From: a virus
Direction: 5' to 3' (one strand)
DNA: 64,000 nt
Virus record (IMG/VR): IMGVR_UViG_3300028920_000022
Location: 394,730 to 458,729 of that record
The translations under genes and the position numbers were made by a program. Below, one piece after another: positions 24,649 to 32,868 of this stretch (its first letter is position 1; each line of letters starts with the position of its first letter). A model generated the notes under the pieces. The model was not told where the DNA came from. It saw only the letters and a list, made by a program, of their open reading frames with translations, and ran no database searches.

Positions 24649-25331
24649 GTTCTGCAACTCCAATTTTCCGGAACTATAAATTCAGGATCCTGCTCCGCTA
24701 TCTTCTTTACAAAATTGTCCACATGCCGACATCGACGAATTGCTTTCTTGCCTACCCAATATTTGCCGTTCCGCCGTGGTGAACATTTTCCCCTGCCATA
24801 AGAATCTATCCATACCGCAGGAGGTCCCCCACAATCCCTCTTGTATTTCTCCAATAAAGCATAAGCAAATGCTACATTCGTTGCTGGATCCCTTAGTTTC
24901 TTTAATGTTAAGCCCGCCCAAGGTCTCCCAATCTGTGGATCCATCTCTTCCCATGTTTTAACCCAGCTAGGAGCCATTCTACTAATCTGCATCGGTCCAA
25001 TGCTCTGCCCTACACTTTTGGGTTTTAAACTTATATTACAGGGTCCTGGACGGGTACATGATAAATATCCTCCCACTACCCTCGGATCCCCGTCCCTCCC
25101 ATGCCGACGATACCTCGATTCCTCAAATGACATCGCCGCCAATATCGTCGGATCTATGTACTCGTTTACTAATTTCCCACGAGATCCAGTCTCACTGAAA
25201 TATTCCCCCAACGCTTGAACATCTTCTCGGTGTTGGATATGAATCTTTTTCTGAGAATGTTCAATTGTGGGAGCTTCTTTGTACAATAAAGAAAACATGC
25301 ATAAAATTAATAGTTTAGTGTAGGTTATCAT
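24627..25331 (-). CDS. Exported lytic transglycosylase (SLT-like)
   Basis: 234 residues with an N-terminal hydrophobic signal (ITYTKLLILCMFSLLY). The lysozyme-like fold shows the catalytic Glu in AAMSFEESRY and the SIGPMQISRMAP motif, with DPATNVAFAYALLEKY helices. It should cleave between MurNAc and GlcNAc forming anhydro ends. Five scattered Cys may form disulfides after export. Start overlaps the HNH gene stop (ATGA). Confidence 0.8.
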   Translation of the reverse strand: MITYTKLLILCMFSLLYKEAPTIEHSQKKIHIQHREDVQALGEYFSETGSRGKLVNEYIDPTILAAMSFEESRYRRHGRDGDPRVVGGYLSCTRPGPCNISLKPKSVGQSIGPMQISRMAPSWVKTWEEMDPQIGRPWAGLTLKKLRDPATNVAFAYALLEKYKRDCGGPPAVWIDSYGRGKCSPRRNGKYWVGKKAIRRCRHVDNFVKKIAEQDPEFIVPENWSCRTWKSPTK

Positions 25332-26104
25332 TCGTTGTCCTCCAATAGTTGTTTTTGCTCTTCAAGACATAATCTGGTTATTACTGTCCTCGATACACCT
25401 AAGTTTTTTGCCATGTCCCGCCTGGATACTTTGGCTCGTCTCCATTCCCTAATCTTCGTTAATAACTCAGGTGTACTCTCTAAATATACATTCTGCTTTC
25501 GATTCTCTATCTTGGCATGCTTTATCCCAGTAACAGAAGATCGGTTCCTGCCACTTAGAATTGCTTGAACCGTTGCCATCGAAATATCAAATATTCCCGC
25601 TAATTCGTCCTGAGTCTTGTCCGTTTCCTTGGACATTCTTACCAACTCTAATACCTCTTTGTCGTCTAATTGTTTGCGAGGTGGCGTTATTATGGCGGTC
25701 ACTGGGTCCCATCCATTTCTAATTCTTAAGTATAAAGCATTAGGGCTTAACCCCTTTACTTCCGCCCACTCTGGAATTGTTTTTGTTACGCTTCCAATAG
25801 TTATTTTAACCGTATCTTCGCGATTTAGGTTTTGCTCCTGATTTGTTGCCCAACGGCAATTACCGGGTTCATAGTTTCCATTATTATCTATACGTTCAAT
25901 AGATTGTTCTGATGAGCGTTCTCCCATATCTTCTTTAAATGCTTCAAAAGAATTCCTCCACCTTTCACAAATTTGAACCCCTCTACCCCCGTATCGGTGG
26001 TAACTTTTATGTTTGGGGTTTGTGCATCTTTGAATCATTGCCATCCAGGTGATGTAAGTTGGGGTTCTAAAACCGGGTGCTGCGTGTCCGTGATGTTTTG
26101 ACAT
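25328..26104 (-). CDS. HNH homing-type endonuclease with C-terminal HTH repeats
   Basis: 258 residues. The N-terminal ~1-95 is the common phage HNH type: TPTYITWMAMIQRCTNP, YHRYGGRGVQICERW, SIERIDNNGNYEPGNCRWAT. Residues ~95-250 hold several short helix-turn-helix-like modules (NALYLRIRNGWDPVTAI, TQDELAGIFDISMATVQAIL, SRRDMAKNLGVSRTVITRL) that likely read the target. AAGGAA upstream of the ATG. Such genes spread as free-standing homing elements. Confidence 0.85.
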   Translation of the reverse strand: MSKHHGHAAPGFRTPTYITWMAMIQRCTNPKHKSYHRYGGRGVQICERWRNSFEAFKEDMGERSSEQSIERIDNNGNYEPGNCRWATNQEQNLNREDTVKITIGSVTKTIPEWAEVKGLSPNALYLRIRNGWDPVTAIITPPRKQLDDKEVLELVRMSKETDKTQDELAGIFDISMATVQAILSGRNRSSVTGIKHAKIENRKQNVYLESTPELLTKIREWRRAKVSRRDMAKNLGVSRTVITRLCLEEQKQLLEDNE

Positions 26105-26121
26105 TTTTTATTCCTTATGTT

Positions 26122-26155
26122 AGGGGGAACGGAACTGTTCCCTACTCTAACATAT
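26122..26155 (-). terminator. Hairpin before the HNH gene
   Basis: On the minus strand TGTTAG with CTAACA and GGGAAC with GTTCCC form a long stem-loop between the FGE-like gene and the HNH ribosome site. No U-run follows, so it may be an attenuator or mRNA-processing hairpin and not a true terminator. Confidence 0.4.
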
Positions 26156-26178
26156 ATCACGGCAACGTCAAGGCTGCA

Positions 26179-26859
26179 TCATAATTTTTTTTCGTTTTTT
26201 TCGGTAAAGCAACATCTTCCCGATGTGTCATAGTAATGCCAATATGGGGAATGAGAAGTAATCAAAGCAGCGCAACTTCTCGGTTCAGCCCAAAATCTAG
26301 AAGCCAAGCACCAACCTTCTTGCCCCTGGTTACACCGCACCCACTCTTCGGCATTTCCCATCATATCCCAAGCGCCACTTTGGGAAACGCAGGATTTACG
26401 ATTACCAGCAGGTTCGCTTTGATCCAGGTATTCCATTTCTTTTTCATCGCGAATAAAGACTTTATATTCATCAGCTCCGCGATATCTTTTATCATAATTG
26501 CACAAACCGGTATTATCGCCAGGAACGAATTTAGGCAATTCATCGCCGAAGGGATATTTTTTACCTTGAGGACCTTCGCAGGCAGCGATCCATTCTTCTG
26601 CGGTACAGGGTCTTTTTCCTACGGATTTACAAAGTTCATCAATATTCATTATTTTATCGTCATCGTAAGGTTCTGGCAGGGCACTCAGACCTAGGAGAGG
26701 TTTATGACCTTTAATATTTGGCCATTCGTATTTATCTATACAGGCGGTTGGGGTAGCTGGGACCATACCTTCTGGGCAAGGATTTTTAGGAGTAAAAGTG
26801 CCACCTAAACTACTAAATAGTAAAACGGCGGTCAGAGTTGTGTAAGCAATTCGTTTCAT
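26179..26859 (-). CDS. Exported formylglycine-generating-enzyme-like protein
   Basis: 226 residues with a signal peptide (AYTTLTAVLLFSSLGG). FGE-sulfatase (SUMF1) fold: IDKYEWPN, GKRPCTAEEWIAACEGP, YPFGD, GAWDMMGNAEEWV and a C-terminal GRCCF. True FGE oxidises a sulfatase Cys to formylglycine; many relatives are secreted carbohydrate- or ligand-binding proteins. Several extra Cys suggest disulfides. The style resembles Myxococcota proteins. AGGAGACC precedes the ATG. Confidence 0.75.
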   Translation of the reverse strand: MKRIAYTTLTAVLLFSSLGGTFTPKNPCPEGMVPATPTACIDKYEWPNIKGHKPLLGLSALPEPYDDDKIMNIDELCKSVGKRPCTAEEWIAACEGPQGKKYPFGDELPKFVPGDNTGLCNYDKRYRGADEYKVFIRDEKEMEYLDQSEPAGNRKSCVSQSGAWDMMGNAEEWVRCNQGQEGWCLASRFWAEPRSCAALITSHSPYWHYYDTSGRCCFTEKNEKKL

Positions 26860-26867
26860 GGTCTCCT

Positions 26868-26965
26868 TTTGAGGTGTAAAACGGACCGTACTTCTCTTTC
26901 GAAAAGGTCTCTCCTGGACAGTCGCACCGGCAGAATTCCTCGCCTAAGCGGACCTAGTGCTTTCT
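26868..26965 (-). promoter_or_regulatory. GC-rich structured leader upstream of the FGE-like gene
   Basis: The ~100 nt before the start are clearly richer in G+C than the surroundings and contain CTTTTC-GAAA-GAGAAG (a GAAA tetraloop hairpin), CGC-TTAG-GCG, and two GGTCCG copies in the same orientation. The piece GGAGAGACC recalls the glycine riboswitch, but the rest of that aptamer is missing. Probably a structured 5' leader of unknown type. Confidence 0.35.
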
Positions 26966-27013
26966 ATGTTATTTATGATTAATAATTAGCATATTTGAGG
27001 TAGGGAAATGTAA

Positions 27014-27259
27014 TTATTTGTAGTTTTTCCAATCTGCGGTAGATTTGAAGATTGGTGGATTTTGTTTTTCTTTTTTGACTCTTTGTTCGCTTTCTTGTTT
27101 AAGGCGGGCGATTTCTTTTGCTGCGATTTGATCCAGATATCCGCACATATCGCATGCATACCCTGGAGTATATATTCCCAGATATTGTCCTTTAGTTGGG
27201 TAGCCACATTTGGGACAATCTTCGTTACTAGCGGTGTGATATTTTTTGAACCAAGACAT
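27014..27259 (-). CDS. Small zinc-ribbon protein
   Basis: 81 residues: CPKCGYP near the N terminus and CDMCGYLDQ, spaced as a zinc ribbon, then a Lys/Glu-rich helix. AAAGG precedes the start. Follows an IKDIIE-family gene in the same operon. Confidence 0.6.
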   Translation of the reverse strand: MSWFKKYHTASNEDCPKCGYPTKGQYLGIYTPGYACDMCGYLDQIAAKEIARLKQESEQRVKKEKQNPPIFKSTADWKNYK

Positions 27260-27270
27260 TTTGACCTTTG

Positions 27271-27525
27271 TTATGTAATTATGTTCTGAATTATAAAATC
27301 ATTACAATTTATTTGTTCAGGATTCAATGCCGTAGCAATACTTATCTGAGAAATATAAAAATTTATTTCATTTTGAAATATTCCTTTAAATATTATTAAT
27401 CCGCAATTCTGGCATTGCCAATATTTTGGACGAATATCGTTAATCAAATTAATACCATCATTAAGTTTTGCAACCTCTTCTGCTGTTAACTCCTTCAGTT
27501 CGTGTGTACCTATTTTGAGACTCAT
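27271..27525 (-). CDS. Zinc-ribbon-like protein with IIQNIIT tail
   Basis: 84 residues with the family order GTHELKEL, YWQCQNCGLIIF, LNPEQINC and a terminal IIQNIIT. The tail codons contain no Shine-Dalgarno; the ribosome site of the next gene (AAAGG) lies after the stop. This separates the protein tail from any role as a translation signal. Confidence 0.65.
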   Translation of the reverse strand: MSLKIGTHELKELTAEEVAKLNDGINLINDIRPKYWQCQNCGLIIFKGIFQNEINFYISQISIATALNPEQINCNDFIIQNIIT

Positions 27526-27929
27526 TCTATTATATCTTTGATTATTTTTTCATTTTCGGTTAAAAATTCTTCTCTATACACGTTATCTGCTACCCACGAT
27601 ACTCTTAAAGAATTGCTATGAGAATATCCAGTTAAGATAGCGTTACAAACATGGGTAATATATTTTTTATGATTTTCTTTCCAACCGAACATAAAATGAA
27701 ATTTATTATCCACACTGGTTCCACGAAAACGTTCTTTTACAAAATGTTCGATATCAAAGTTTTCGTCAAATAAAATCAAACCTTCTAATTCACCATGAAC
27801 ATCTTCATATCTTCCGCAATATTCGACGGTCATGGTGAGGCTATAAGCCCAACCGATAATTTCTTCGTTGTACAGTACTTGAACACTATTCGATAATGTA
27901 GCGAATGTCGATATTAGTTCTACAGGCAT
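27522..27929 (-). CDS. Hypothetical protein with IIKDIIE tail
   Basis: 135 residues, not zinc-ribbon like: beta-rich with FDENFDIEHFVKERFRG and HFMFGWKENHKKYI. It ends ENEKIIKDIIE, so the tail is attached to a different fold. The ATG at 27929 lies 44 bases inside the upstream gene; no better start is seen. Confidence 0.55.
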   Translation of the reverse strand: MPVELISTFATLSNSVQVLYNEEIIGWAYSLTMTVEYCGRYEDVHGELEGLILFDENFDIEHFVKERFRGTSVDNKFHFMFGWKENHKKYITHVCNAILTGYSHSNSLRVSWVADNVYREEFLTENEKIIKDIIE

Positions 27930-28272
27930 CGCACAGAGTACGATGCCAGCTTAATTCGTCTCGAAGTTTTCCTGGTTTACCACAATCTTCGCAAACGTGG
28001 TCGCTTTTATTTTCGGCTTCCATAACCAAATCTTGAACTATTTTAATTTCTTGTTCCGTTACATTTGGGTAACTTAAATATCTATAACCAAATCTCAAAC
28101 CTCCCAACTTTTCTTTAATGTAGGTAGCTTCAATTTTAATATCTGTTTTTTGAATTTCTATACATAATTCACGCAGGAGTTCGTACCAACCATCTCCGCA
28201 CCCTATGTAGACGTGGGATACAAAGATTTTGGGGAATTCTTGACGCAATTTGTCGGTTAATTCTGGGCTCAT
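27886..28272 (-). CDS. Treble-clef-like hypothetical protein with RYIIE end
   Basis: 128 residues. LPN-like N terminus, KLGGLRFGYRYL core and VCEDCGKPG...LCDAC near the C terminus, giving two CxxC pairs. Ends NIDIRYIIE, a divergent member of the IKDIIE set. Its start lies in the ATTAAGGATATAATAGAATGA junction at the end of the upstream gene. The motif order resembles widespread bacterial proteins of unknown role. Confidence 0.6.
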   Translation of the reverse strand: MSPELTDKLRQEFPKIFVSHVYIGCGDGWYELLRELCIEIQKTDIKIEATYIKEKLGGLRFGYRYLSYPNVTEQEIKIVQDLVMEAENKSDHVCEDCGKPGKLRDELSWHRTLCDACRTNIDIRYIIE

Positions 28273-28703
28273 TCTATTATATCCTTAATGATACGTTCGT
28301 TTTCGTTTTTTTCTACGTCTTGTGGAAGGAACTTGTAAATTATAAACATGCATGGTTCGGTCAAAATATTCTTTGCATTACACTTTTCTAAAATGTCAAA
28401 AATAATAATTATAATAATAGGCAGTAAAACTATTGGATATGCCCACAAAAGTAAAAACAGAATTATCGGCGGGTATTCTTTGAAAAAACCATTAATACCA
28501 GCCTGGACATCTGTTTTGTATATTTTGTCGCCTGCGTGTAATTCTATTTTGTATATCATTTCTGTAAGTATAAATGCCAAACAAAAAGGGAATCCCATAA
28601 GATACATAGTCAGCAATCCCCACGGCATAGGGGACAATTTAGCAACTCCCATGCCGGCGAGGAAGAAAATGATGCTACCTATTAGAAAGTTTCTTATTTT
28701 CAT
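28269..28703 (-). CDS. Three- to four-pass membrane protein with IIKDIIE tail
   Basis: 144 residues, hydrophobic segments at about 6-23, 30-47, 78-112. The cytoplasmic C terminus ends ENERIIKDIIE. It shows that the tail occurs on an integral membrane protein as well as on soluble ones. Tail codons carry AAGGA as the ribosome site of the next gene. Confidence 0.6.
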   Translation of the reverse strand: MKIRNFLIGSIIFFLAGMGVAKLSPMPWGLLTMYLMGFPFCLAFILTEMIYKIELHAGDKIYKTDVQAGINGFFKEYPPIILFLLLWAYPIVLLPIIIIIIFDILEKCNAKNILTEPCMFIIYKFLPQDVEKNENERIIKDIIE

Positions 28704-28857
28704 TTCTAGCTTTTTCGCTAATGCCCGTCCCCAAACAGCCTGGACATGTCTTCATTTTTCCTGTAAAAACGCATTCTATAAACTCTGAGCCAAATGTAGA
28801 GCGGTATATTACTTCGCATACCGTTTTGTTCCCCTCACAAATTCCGCAATAAATCAT
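28675..28857 (-). CDS. DnaJ-type CxxCxG microprotein
   Basis: 60 residues starting at the ATGA overlap with the TrpF-like gene. CGICEGN and CPGCLGTG are two CxxCxG knuckles as in the DnaJ zinc domain. Small stand-alone versions occur in phages without known function. Confidence 0.55.
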   Translation of the reverse strand: MIYCGICEGNKTVCEVIYRSTFGSEFIECVFTGKMKTCPGCLGTGISEKARNENKKLSNR

Positions 28858-29600
28858 TCCACATAAGGCGCCGCTATTTTCAAACATGCCTCAACCTTTT
28901 CTAAATCAAATTGGAGATCGTTATCACTTCTGACATTGGTTTCCATATCGATCCATATAGGATGATCACCTACCAATGCCGATATTTTCTCCAATTGTTG
29001 CTGTAAGTTGTTTGGTCCAAGCCCACCAGCGTATCCGCACATTACGTTTGGAAAAGGTTTTGGCCAATCTTCTGGCAAAACACCACCCCCATGAGATAAA
29101 TCAAAGAGAGGTACAGCATCAACATTTCTTCGGAGCATCCCCCAGAATAGGGTTTCGTTTACTCCATCTGCTTGGAAGATGTATTGTTTCCCAGAGTTCT
29201 TTAGCTGAGTTGGCAGATCTTGGTAGAATTCTGGTGTTGGGGTTTGAGGAATTCCGTGGAAATTGATTTGGATCCTTTGGAACATATCAAAAATCCATGG
29301 TTCCATTTCCGACTCATCAGGCAGTTTTCCTCTCACAAAATTGCTTACAAGTTTACCACAGAAATGTCCGGAAAGTTCCAGTTTAGTGGAGAGAGGTGGC
29401 GGGATTCTAGAGGGTGGATATTTAATTATTGAGTTTAGATCGTGTAGCCAACCACCAGAGGGGAATCTTGGAAAACCTTGAGATTTTGAGGACAGCAACA
29501 GAGCCCATTCAACGAATGGGTATTTTTGTTTTAGAACGAAGAGTTCTACGGGTTGGATACTATCATCTGCACCAGTAATGGTTACTTTACGGAGTCTCAT
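28854..29600 (-). CDS. TIM-barrel protein, TrpF (phosphoribosylanthranilate isomerase)-like
   Basis: 248 residues. The second half, FDLSHGGGVLPEDW, CGYAGGLGPNNLQQQLEKI and IWIDMETNVRSDN, has the pattern of the TrpF phosphate-binding end. The N-terminal catalytic Cys region of true TrpF is not evident, so the reaction is uncertain; it may act on another phosphoribosyl compound. Nucleotide and PRPP enzymes elsewhere in the window give some context. Confidence 0.65.
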   Translation of the reverse strand: MRLRKVTITGADDSIQPVELFVLKQKYPFVEWALLLSSKSQGFPRFPSGGWLHDLNSIIKYPPSRIPPPLSTKLELSGHFCGKLVSNFVRGKLPDESEMEPWIFDMFQRIQINFHGIPQTPTPEFYQDLPTQLKNSGKQYIFQADGVNETLFWGMLRRNVDAVPLFDLSHGGGVLPEDWPKPFPNVMCGYAGGLGPNNLQQQLEKISALVGDHPIWIDMETNVRSDNDLQFDLEKVEACLKIAAPYVE

Positions 29601-29988
29601 TTATACCTTTTAGTTTCTTTTCTGCCGTTACAACAATGGGCTTAGATTCTAGTGACTCAACACATTTGCCGCATTCTGCGCATTCAATAATTTCTTTTTC
29701 ATTCAAACTATCAAGCGTTTTAGTTGTGCCAGAAATGGTAACATCCTTTTTTGATTTGTCACATACATCTCGCACAAATCGGAGTGCCATAGCGGCTACT
29801 TGAATAGCTTCCTCTCGCATGCGTTTATTGCGGTTTTCACATTCTTGCATGCGAACAGCTTCCCACAGCTCATCAACTTCTTCTAGAAGAACAGCATATC
29901 CTTCATGCCCATTATGAAAAGAGCCGAATTTCTTTTCAGCTCTTTGTAATTCTGCGGCAATTTCTTTTAGTTGAGGTATTTTTCTCAT
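29587..29988 (-). CDS. MazG-like nucleotide pyrophosphohydrolase
   Basis: 133 residues. FGSFHNGHEGYAVLLEEVDELWEAV contains the ExxE metal-binding helix and REEAIQVAAMALRFV the second, the layout of MazG-like all-alpha NTP pyrophosphatases. The C-terminal third adds a CAECGKC knuckle. It could lower ppGpp-related or non-canonical nucleotides. Overlaps both neighbours. Confidence 0.75.
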   Translation of the reverse strand: MRKIPQLKEIAAELQRAEKKFGSFHNGHEGYAVLLEEVDELWEAVRMQECENRNKRMREEAIQVAAMALRFVRDVCDKSKKDVTISGTTKTLDSLNEKEIIECAECGKCVESLESKPIVVTAEKKLKGINETP

Positions 29989-30341
29989 TTGATATTTCCT
30001 CTGCGGCGCGATCGTTCTACAACGAGTCTGTCTCTATATTTGCGCCATTCGTCTTCTTTTACTCTTTGCAAAGCAGGACGCCAAGGCTCGATTTCTTCTC
30101 CTCCAATATAATCTCTTACCTCAACTGGTATTTGGAATTTTTCAAATAACCAGTCTAGGCAAAATTCGCATAAAGAAAACCTATATTCAACGGTATCATC
30201 TAAGGCGCCATATCCGTTTCCGGCGGTAGAATCATAACCGCCACACACATATGCGTCTATGAGACCCATATCATTGTTGAGAGAGGATTCTTCCGGCGGA
30301 GAACAAGGAAAACCGCACAAATTACAGATATGCTTACCCAT
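29985..30341 (-). CDS. Zinc-knuckle hypothetical protein
   Basis: 118 residues. HICNLCGFPC at the N terminus and SLCEFCLDWLF form a likely zinc site; the C terminus is basic (YRDRLVVERSRRRGN). The gene follows tRNA-Arg. Function unknown. Confidence 0.6.
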   Translation of the reverse strand: MGKHICNLCGFPCSPPEESSLNNDMGLIDAYVCGGYDSTAGNGYGALDDTVEYRFSLCEFCLDWLFEKFQIPVEVRDYIGGEEIEPWRPALQRVKEDEWRKYRDRLVVERSRRRGNIK

Positions 30342-30345
30342 CAGG

Positions 30346-30420
30346 TCCCCCAGATAGGATTCGAACCTATATTATTCACAGATTAGAAATCTGGTGCCAT
30401 GTCCATTAGGCGACTGGGGG
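30346..30420 (-). tRNA. tRNA-Arg (anticodon TCT)
   Basis: Acceptor CCCCCAG/CTGGGGG, anticodon arm CCAGA-TTTCTAA-TCTGT with anticodon TCT, T arm ATAGG-TTCGAAT-CCTAT. It reads AGA, a favoured Arg codon in this AT-rich genome. It abuts the stop codon of the next gene without a gap. Confidence 0.9.
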
Positions 30421-30927
30421 CTACGTTATATACTGTCGGAAACTCTTATAGTCCCCAAACTCTTGCCTAATTTCTTTCAAAACTTTTTCTTGGTTGCCGC
30501 CAACATATTTCTTTAACAAATAGGCAACCAAATCATCCTGAGCAATTTCTTTTAGTTGACACAGTGGACACCGTTCGCTGGGAAGATCATATCCACTACT
30601 TTCTGGCTCATACAGATCATTAATAGCATCTTCGTGATCTTTATATAGCTCTTCGATTACATCGTCTCCTGCTGATTCGAGCATTTTTAATTTGACGTCA
30701 TCGTGGCGAAATATTTGATTTAGATCTGCACGTTTTCCCTCAAGTGACAGATCTCTTTCTATTTCCTCGCCGGGGAGCAAATATTCTGCCAAAAACTCAT
30801 GTCCGCAAACACATTCGGCAGTAGGTTCCTCATATTCTCCATCCCAGCCCGCAAGTGTAATTCCGCTTACTTGGCATGTGAAGCTGCTAGAACTGCTGTT
30901 AGAAACGAATCCTGTTCTTATTTTCAC
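30421..30927 (-). CDS. MKIRTGFVSNSSSSSF protein with zinc-binding domain (1)
   Basis: 168 residues, GTG start with GGAGG upstream. The N terminus is MKIRTGFVSNSSSSSF. Then CVCGHEFLAEYLLP and, 70-80 residues later, RCPLCQLKEI suggest a split zinc site. The C terminus QEFGDYKSFRQYI matches two neighbours. Three tandem genes share this whole layout, so this is a local gene-family expansion. Function unknown. Confidence 0.75.
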   Translation of the reverse strand: MKIRTGFVSNSSSSSFTCQVSGITLAGWDGEYEEPTAECVCGHEFLAEYLLPGEEIERDLSLEGKRADLNQIFRHDDVKLKMLESAGDDVIEELYKDHEDAINDLYEPESSGYDLPSERCPLCQLKEIAQDDLVAYLLKKYVGGNQEKVLKEIRQEFGDYKSFRQYIT

Positions 30928-30928
30928 G

Positions 30929-31297
30929 CTAATATCCTCCTTCGTGTTCCATTATGAAATCTTCGGTACGTATGTTCAAATCGGTATTACACAGTAACGA
31001 TTCTACTTCTTCTCCACCATTACCACAATCATCAAAACTTCCGATATAAACGAATTTGCCCTTTTTCTTTAATTCTTCTTGGTATTCTGGCTCGTAATAA
31101 TTCCAGTCTTCAGAATCTTGACACAATTTTGCTTTAGTAAAAATGGTATCAATTATTTCTGAAATCACCTCACGTAGTGGGTGTCGTTTAGTGACACCGA
31201 AAGATTTGATTAGCATCTGTTTTGTAAGTTTTCGTTTTGTAACAATAACGAAAGATGAGGAAGATGAATTAGAAACGAATCCTGTACGTATTTTCAC
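30929..31297 (-). CDS. MKIRTGFVSNSSSSSF protein (2), no zinc site
   Basis: 122 residues, GTG start in a GTGA overlap. It shares only the first 16 residues with its neighbours; the remainder (KRKLTKQMLIKSFGVTKRH; FVYIGSFDDCGNGGEEV) is different and has no paired Cys. This shows the N terminus is a detachable module. Confidence 0.7.
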   Translation of the reverse strand: MKIRTGFVSNSSSSSFVIVTKRKLTKQMLIKSFGVTKRHPLREVISEIIDTIFTKAKLCQDSEDWNYYEPEYQEELKKKGKFVYIGSFDDCGNGGEEVESLLCNTDLNIRTEDFIMEHEGGY

Positions 31298-31818
31298 AGC
31301 TCTACCTTTTCCACATATTTTGCAAACTCTTTATACGAAGAAAAACGGGAGAATATTTCCTTATCAACAGCTTCTAAAGTGCCCTTGTCTCCCAGTAATT
31401 CTTTTACTAGAAAGCGTATTCTGTCATTTATAGCGATTTTTTCAAAATGACAAATGGGACAACAAGTAGACGGCAGCTCATAAAATCTATATTCTCCCCA
31501 GGAATCACTTAATGCGTCGTTTAGCGAACCGATAGAATTATCGAAAATTCTATTTATAGCAGCATCATCAAGTTCGTCGCCATAATCGCAAAAATACCGA
31601 CTCAACTCTTCAGAGGTTAGAAATTCTTTCTTTTCATCGGTGGTTAGATTTTTATCCAGCTTTCTCACAAAGTTGGGAGCAAAGGCGTGACCACAAAGAC
31701 ATTCCATTGGATAAAAGTCTTCATATTCGCCGTCACGTCCGGAAGTAACATCCCCACTTATCTGACATACGAAACTACTGGAACTACTATTTGAAACAAA
31801 ACTGGTACGTATTTTCAT
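31294..31818 (-). CDS. MKIRTSFVSNSSSSSF protein with zinc-binding domain (3)
   Basis: 174 residues, paralogue of the gene ending at 30421: CLCGHAFAPNFV, CCPICHFEKIA and RFSSYKEFAKYV. ATG start in an ATGA overlap. Serine codons in the N-terminal run differ from those in the sister genes. Confidence 0.75.
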   Translation of the reverse strand: MKIRTSFVSNSSSSSFVCQISGDVTSGRDGEYEDFYPMECLCGHAFAPNFVRKLDKNLTTDEKKEFLTSEELSRYFCDYGDELDDAAINRIFDNSIGSLNDALSDSWGEYRFYELPSTCCPICHFEKIAINDRIRFLVKELLGDKGTLEAVDKEIFSRFSSYKEFAKYVEKVEL

Positions 31819-32384
31819 TTTTTATTGTCCATTGCTTTTTTGAAGGCACTATACGTGCCGAATTTATTTCGTAGTTCTTTTATGACAGTTTTTCTGGCAC
31901 GTCTTCCCAACAGGTATTTCAGCAACTCATCATCTGGCACATCATCAAAAGCACAAACTGGGCACATGAACCCAGGAAGTTCGCCAATGTATGAATCGTA
32001 CTTATCTTTTTGAGCATTTATGTGGCTCAAGAAAGATTTTGTATTTAGGTGCGTAAATGCCTCATCTATTTTAGCATCGGCTCGTTTTTTGTTATATCCC
32101 CACATTTTGTTTACGAGGTTATGTCCGTCTTCTGACAGTATTTCGGTATCGAAATCGCCGTCAACTTCAAAAGCCAAGGAAATCATCTGCCACTTATCTT
32201 CCGAGGACATATTACGTGGTATTTCACACTTAATATATTCGTAAAGAAAGTTGTGTCCATTACAGCAACTTGCCATCGGTGGACCATCCCAACATCCATG
32301 GGAATTCACGCTAGTGGTACCGCTAATATCGCAAGTGTAACTTGAGGAGCTAGAATTTGAAACAAAACCCAATCTAATCTTCAT
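31815..32384 (-). CDS. MKIRLGFVSNSSSSSY protein with zinc-binding domain (4)
   Basis: 189 residues, third zinc-type paralogue: CCNGHNFLYEYI, MCPVCAFDDVP and NKFGTYSAFKKAM. Likely founder or most diverged copy. Its start lies inside the 58-residue gene upstream. Confidence 0.75.
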   Translation of the reverse strand: MKIRLGFVSNSSSSSYTCDISGTTSVNSHGCWDGPPMASCCNGHNFLYEYIKCEIPRNMSSEDKWQMISLAFEVDGDFDTEILSEDGHNLVNKMWGYNKKRADAKIDEAFTHLNTKSFLSHINAQKDKYDSYIGELPGFMCPVCAFDDVPDDELLKYLLGRRARKTVIKELRNKFGTYSAFKKAMDNKK

Positions 32385-32550
32385 TCTTTTGATCTCCGCA
32401 CTTTTTGATCATTTTCCAAAACGATTTTTTGCTGAGAATTAAAACAGCATCGGCAAGATAGGGAGCTTCTAGATCCTCAATGTGAACTGAGTCAGAATAT
32501 TGAGTAATTTTAATGTGTTTGTCTTCAAATAGTGTTTTAAATTTTGGCAT
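32374..32550 (-). CDS. Hypothetical protein, 58 residues
   Basis: ATG at 32550 preceded by GAAGGG. Encodes MPKFKTLFEDKHIKITQYSD and, further on, APYLADAVLILSKKSFWKMI, ending acidic. Overlaps the next gene by 11 bases. The good ribosome site and coupling support it; no family recognised. Confidence 0.55.
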   Translation of the reverse strand: MPKFKTLFEDKHIKITQYSDSVHIEDLEAPYLADAVLILSKKSFWKMIKKCGDQKNED

Positions 32551-32574
32551 ACTTATTGCCCTTCAAAAGATTTT

Positions 32575-32847
32575 CTACCGTTTCACGTCAATTACATGAA
32601 AGGCGTATGCATTATTTAATACAAGTTCAGCTACGCTTTCAATTTTACGACATTTGGCAATATCGTCCCAAACTCCATTTTCAGACATGTTGCGGCAGCA
32701 TGCGTATACACCATCAGGCAACTTTGGAACGGCAACTTCCGCAATTGACTCATATCCGCCAGAAGCATCCATTTCCACAAGACGTTTTCTGTTTTTAAAC
32801 AACCATTTGGTTATTTGCTTTACCCAAGGCTGTACCACAAATCTCAT
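32575..32847 (-). CDS. Hypothetical protein, 90 residues
   Basis: Basic N-terminal helix (VKQITKWLFKNRKRL) followed by a small alpha/beta body with VYACCRNM. No motif recognised. Its 5' end lies 22 bases from the TnpB element's left hairpin, so the element may have separated it from its promoter. Confidence 0.5.
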   Translation of the reverse strand: MRFVVQPWVKQITKWLFKNRKRLVEMDASGGYESIAEVAVPKLPDGVYACCRNMSENGVWDDIAKCRKIESVAELVLNNAYAFHVIDVKR

Positions 32848-32868
32848 TTAACCTAATCAAAAAAGAAG

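Noticed and set aside
26880-26920. Glycine-riboswitch-like GGAGAGACC
   Set aside because: Only this short piece matches; the conserved second half of the aptamer and its helices are absent.
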